Assembly (NCBI GenBank): GCA_903893085.1
Contig: CAITKS010000089.1
Span: forward strand, 1-15,471
Direction: 5' to 3'
DNA from: an uncultured Actinomycetes bacterium
GTDB taxonomy: Bacteria; Actinomycetota; Actinomycetes; Nanopelagicales; Nanopelagicaceae
Length of the DNA stretch: 15,471 nucleotides
The notes under the pieces: generated by a model
The model's input: only the letters and a program-made list of their open reading frames with translations
Told to the model about the DNA's origin: nothing
Databases searched by the model: none
Made by a program: the position numbers and the translations under genes
Part shown: positions 13,986 to 15,471 of the stretch, piece by piece
How the letters are laid out: the number at the start of each line of letters is the position of its first letter
How positions within the stretch are numbered: position 1 is the stretch's first letter

Positions 13986-15302
13986 TCAATTACTTCTTAA
14001 CTGAAAAATCCCTGCCGCAACTCCTGCAAATTCAGCAGCCCCTGTGGCGCCTGCTTCAGTGGCTTCAGATACTCGATATGTTCCAAATTGTTTCTTTTTC
14101 GCTTCCGCGATAACAGGGTTCTTAATCCAACCGCCAGCGATTATTACATTTTGTGCTTTACCGGTGTATTTCTCAATTAGCGAAACCATCTCTGTCGAAT
14201 CATCTACCAAATGTTCTACAGTCGCGCGAAATAGCGCTGCGGGTGAAACCGCATCATCTAAATTAGTGATTGATAAACCGTGATAATCATTTACTACACG
14301 CATGGCACTTGCAGCGGGATCAGTTTTCAGAGCGGCTTCACCAAGTGCAATTTTCTCTTCGCGAGTTGAAACTCCAAGAAGTGCGCAGGTTCGTTCCAAG
14401 GTAAGACCAGTAGGAAGCGCGCCCAAGAGCGTGTAATGATCGGCGATAACCGAACAACTTAAGCCAACATTTGCAGCCGCTAATTCAGCAATCGCATCTC
14501 TTGTTAGCGGTGCTTTAAAAGTACGTAATAAGGCTTCGGCTGTTCCCATTGAATCAAAGAGTGATCCTTCATTGATTGCACCGCAGTAATACGCAGCAGT
14601 GAAATGATCATGGCCAGCAATCGTAATTACTGCGCCCCTTAGATTCAGCGGTGCTTTATCGTTAACGATTCCAATTGCCTCACCGGCCACAACAAGGCGA
14701 GCTAAATAATCTTTGCCACCACCAACAAGTGAGATTGCTTCATCCCAAGGTTTACGTGATTCCACATCAAAAAAACCGGTACGGCTGACAAGTGAGAGTT
14801 CATTTACGAGTTCCGCTCCCAAACAATATGCCACCCATTCAGGTGCGGATAGAAAATGCTTCGCTTTCTTGGATTCTGGAAAGTTTTCATTCAACCAAAG
14901 TGTTTTTGAAATAGTTGCGATTTCATTTAAGAGCGCACCTGCACGCGCACGAAATTCGAAATCACCAAGTTCTTTAAGAATTGGTTCGGTAATTCCGCGT
15001 GGATCATGCCAAGCCAATCCAGGTGCAAGGGGATTTCCAGAACCATCAATCAGAACGCCAGTTTCGCTAAAACCTGTAAATCCAATCGAAATTACTTTCC
15101 CGCCAGCAATTTCTGCAGCCTTGGAGGCAACGGTTATTACTGTTTTGGCGAGCAGCAACATATCTATGTCACTGAAATTCTTTACATGCTTCCAAGGTGT
15201 TGGCTCGGCGTATTCGGATAAGACATTTAACTGCAAATCAGTTGCCACCGCTTTTAAGCGAGAGGTCCCAATGTCGACACCTATAAGAATTTCTTGGGAC
15301 AT
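13986..15302 (-). CDS. FGGY-family carbohydrate kinase, substrate unknown
   Basis: This 438-residue kinase carries the two FGGY domains. The N-terminal phosphate loop is IGVDIGTSRLKAV (7-19), with GFTGFSETG at 74-82 and AWHDPRG at 97-103. The catalytic base is D232 in AGHDHFTAA, and SMGTAE (251-256) precedes the C-terminal ATP-binding motif IIAGGWIKNP. The length suits xylulokinase, gluconokinase or fuculokinase-like members but no motif fixes the sugar. ATG 15302 begins two nt after the stop of the upstream cupin gene, so they are coupled; an in-frame start at 15347 would overlap that gene. It converges with the ROK gene with one nt between stop codons. A role on the ketose formed by other local enzymes is possible but unproven. 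Confidence 0.85.
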   Translation of the reverse strand: MSQEILIGVDIGTSRLKAVATDLQLNVLSEYAEPTPWKHVKNFSDIDMLLLAKTVITVASKAAEIAGGKVISIGFTGFSETGVLIDGSGNPLAPGLAWHDPRGITEPILKELGDFEFRARAGALLNEIATISKTLWLNENFPESKKAKHFLSAPEWVAYCLGAELVNELSLVSRTGFFDVESRKPWDEAISLVGGGKDYLARLVVAGEAIGIVNDKAPLNLRGAVITIAGHDHFTAAYYCGAINEGSLFDSMGTAEALLRTFKAPLTRDAIAELAAANVGLSCSVIADHYTLLGALPTGLTLERTCALLGVSTREEKIALGEAALKTDPAASAMRVVNDYHGLSITNLDDAVSPAALFRATVEHLVDDSTEMVSLIEKYTGKAQNVIIAGGWIKNPVIAEAKKKQFGTYRVSEATEAGATGAAEFAGVAAGIFQLRSN

Positions 15303-15304
15303 TT

Positions 15305-15471
15305 TTATTCGGCGACTCGTGCCAATTCTGCAAGTGGTGGGCGACAAACGATCGCATTTGAACCCGTAATCGAGAATGATCCAGCGGAGAATGGAATAAC
15401 AACAGCATCACCTTTAGTTATTGCCATCTTGCCGGCGCTACTAAATGTAATTTCTCCATCACCATCTAAAA
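15305..15471 (-). CDS. Mannose-6-phosphate isomerase-like cupin protein, C-terminal end only
   Basis: An open frame entering from the right edge ends at TAA 15307-15305 and encodes about 55 residues. The readable part includes LDGDGEITF, GKMAITKGDAVVIPFSAGSF and a final CRPPLAELARVAE. The G-D-A-V-V-I-P turn between short beta strands is typical of the C-terminal jelly-roll of class I phosphomannose isomerases (ManA), which interconvert mannose 6-phosphate and fructose 6-phosphate. It lies two nt upstream of the FGGY kinase start, suggesting one transcript and a shared substrate route. Only the end is seen, so another cupin isomerase cannot be excluded. Confidence 0.55.
   Translation of the reverse strand, partial: LDGDGEITFSSAGKMAITKGDAVVIPFSAGSFSITGSNAIVCRPPLAELARVAE

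Noticed and set aside
14713..15369. 218-codon plus-strand open frame opposite the FGGY kinase
   Set aside because: The opposite strand encodes a clear FGGY kinase with all motifs; the plus-strand product is Ser/Pro-rich low-complexity text without recognisable domains, as expected of an antisense shadow.
1..15471. Mobile elements, phage genes, CRISPR arrays, tRNA or rRNA genes
   Set aside because: No transposase or integrase motifs, spaced direct-repeat arrays, cloverleaf-like segments or rRNA stretches were seen; nearly every base is inside a metabolic or transport gene.

Overview
The window looks like one stretch of a streamlined, AT-leaning actinobacterial genome. A freshwater planktonic actinobacterium of the Nanopelagicales ('acI') type fits best. 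The evidence is very short intergenic gaps, ATGA/GTGA/TAATG overlaps, several GTG starts, an actinobacterial-style single-domain sugar-ABC ATPase, a polyphosphate-glucokinase-like ROK protein, and a GC content that looks to be in the mid-40s by eye (not computed). No mobile elements, RNA genes, CRISPR arrays or transcription factors were seen.

Layout. (A) <1-1013, minus: an IolE-like TIM-barrel sugar isomerase/epimerase followed by the first 26 codons of a Gfo/Idh/MocA dehydrogenase. (B) 1048-1911, plus: a shikimate-dehydrogenase-fold protein whose N-terminal substrate-binding serines appear to be replaced. (C) 10772 down to 1908, minus: eight genes in a row. In order they are an ApnO-like dehydrogenase, an OiaC-like TIM barrel, an SDR dehydrogenase, an ApnL-like lactonase, a sugar-binding lipoprotein, an ABC permease, an ABC ATPase and a GMC oxidoreductase. 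A 15-bp hairpin with a UUCG loop sits just after the binding-protein gene. (D) 10839-13984, plus: araB (ribulokinase), araD (L-ribulose-5-phosphate 4-epimerase) and a ROK/PPGK-like kinase. (E) >15471 down to 13986, minus: the C-terminal end of a mannose-6-phosphate-isomerase-like cupin protein, then an FGGY carbohydrate kinase.

How the parts may work together. The most informative block is 6613-10772. Four overlapping or near-touching genes resemble the oxidative D-apiose/D-apionate pathway: a sugar dehydrogenase (here an SDR, or the Gfo/Idh/MocA protein at the left edge) makes a lactone, ApnL opens it, ApnO converts D-apionate to 3-oxo-isoapionate, and OiaC decarboxylates that to L-erythrulose. 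The ABC importer next in line would supply the sugar. Across a 66-bp divergent region lies araBD, which feeds L-ribulose into D-xylulose 5-phosphate. Apiose and arabinose both occur in plant and aquatic-plant cell-wall polysaccharides, so the locus reads as a scavenging island for such sugars. These substrate assignments are from remembered family motifs plus context, not from a search. No erythrulose kinase, araA isomerase or regulator lies in the window.

No stretch longer than 300 bases lacks a gene. The longest gaps are 5258-5410 and 6476-6612.
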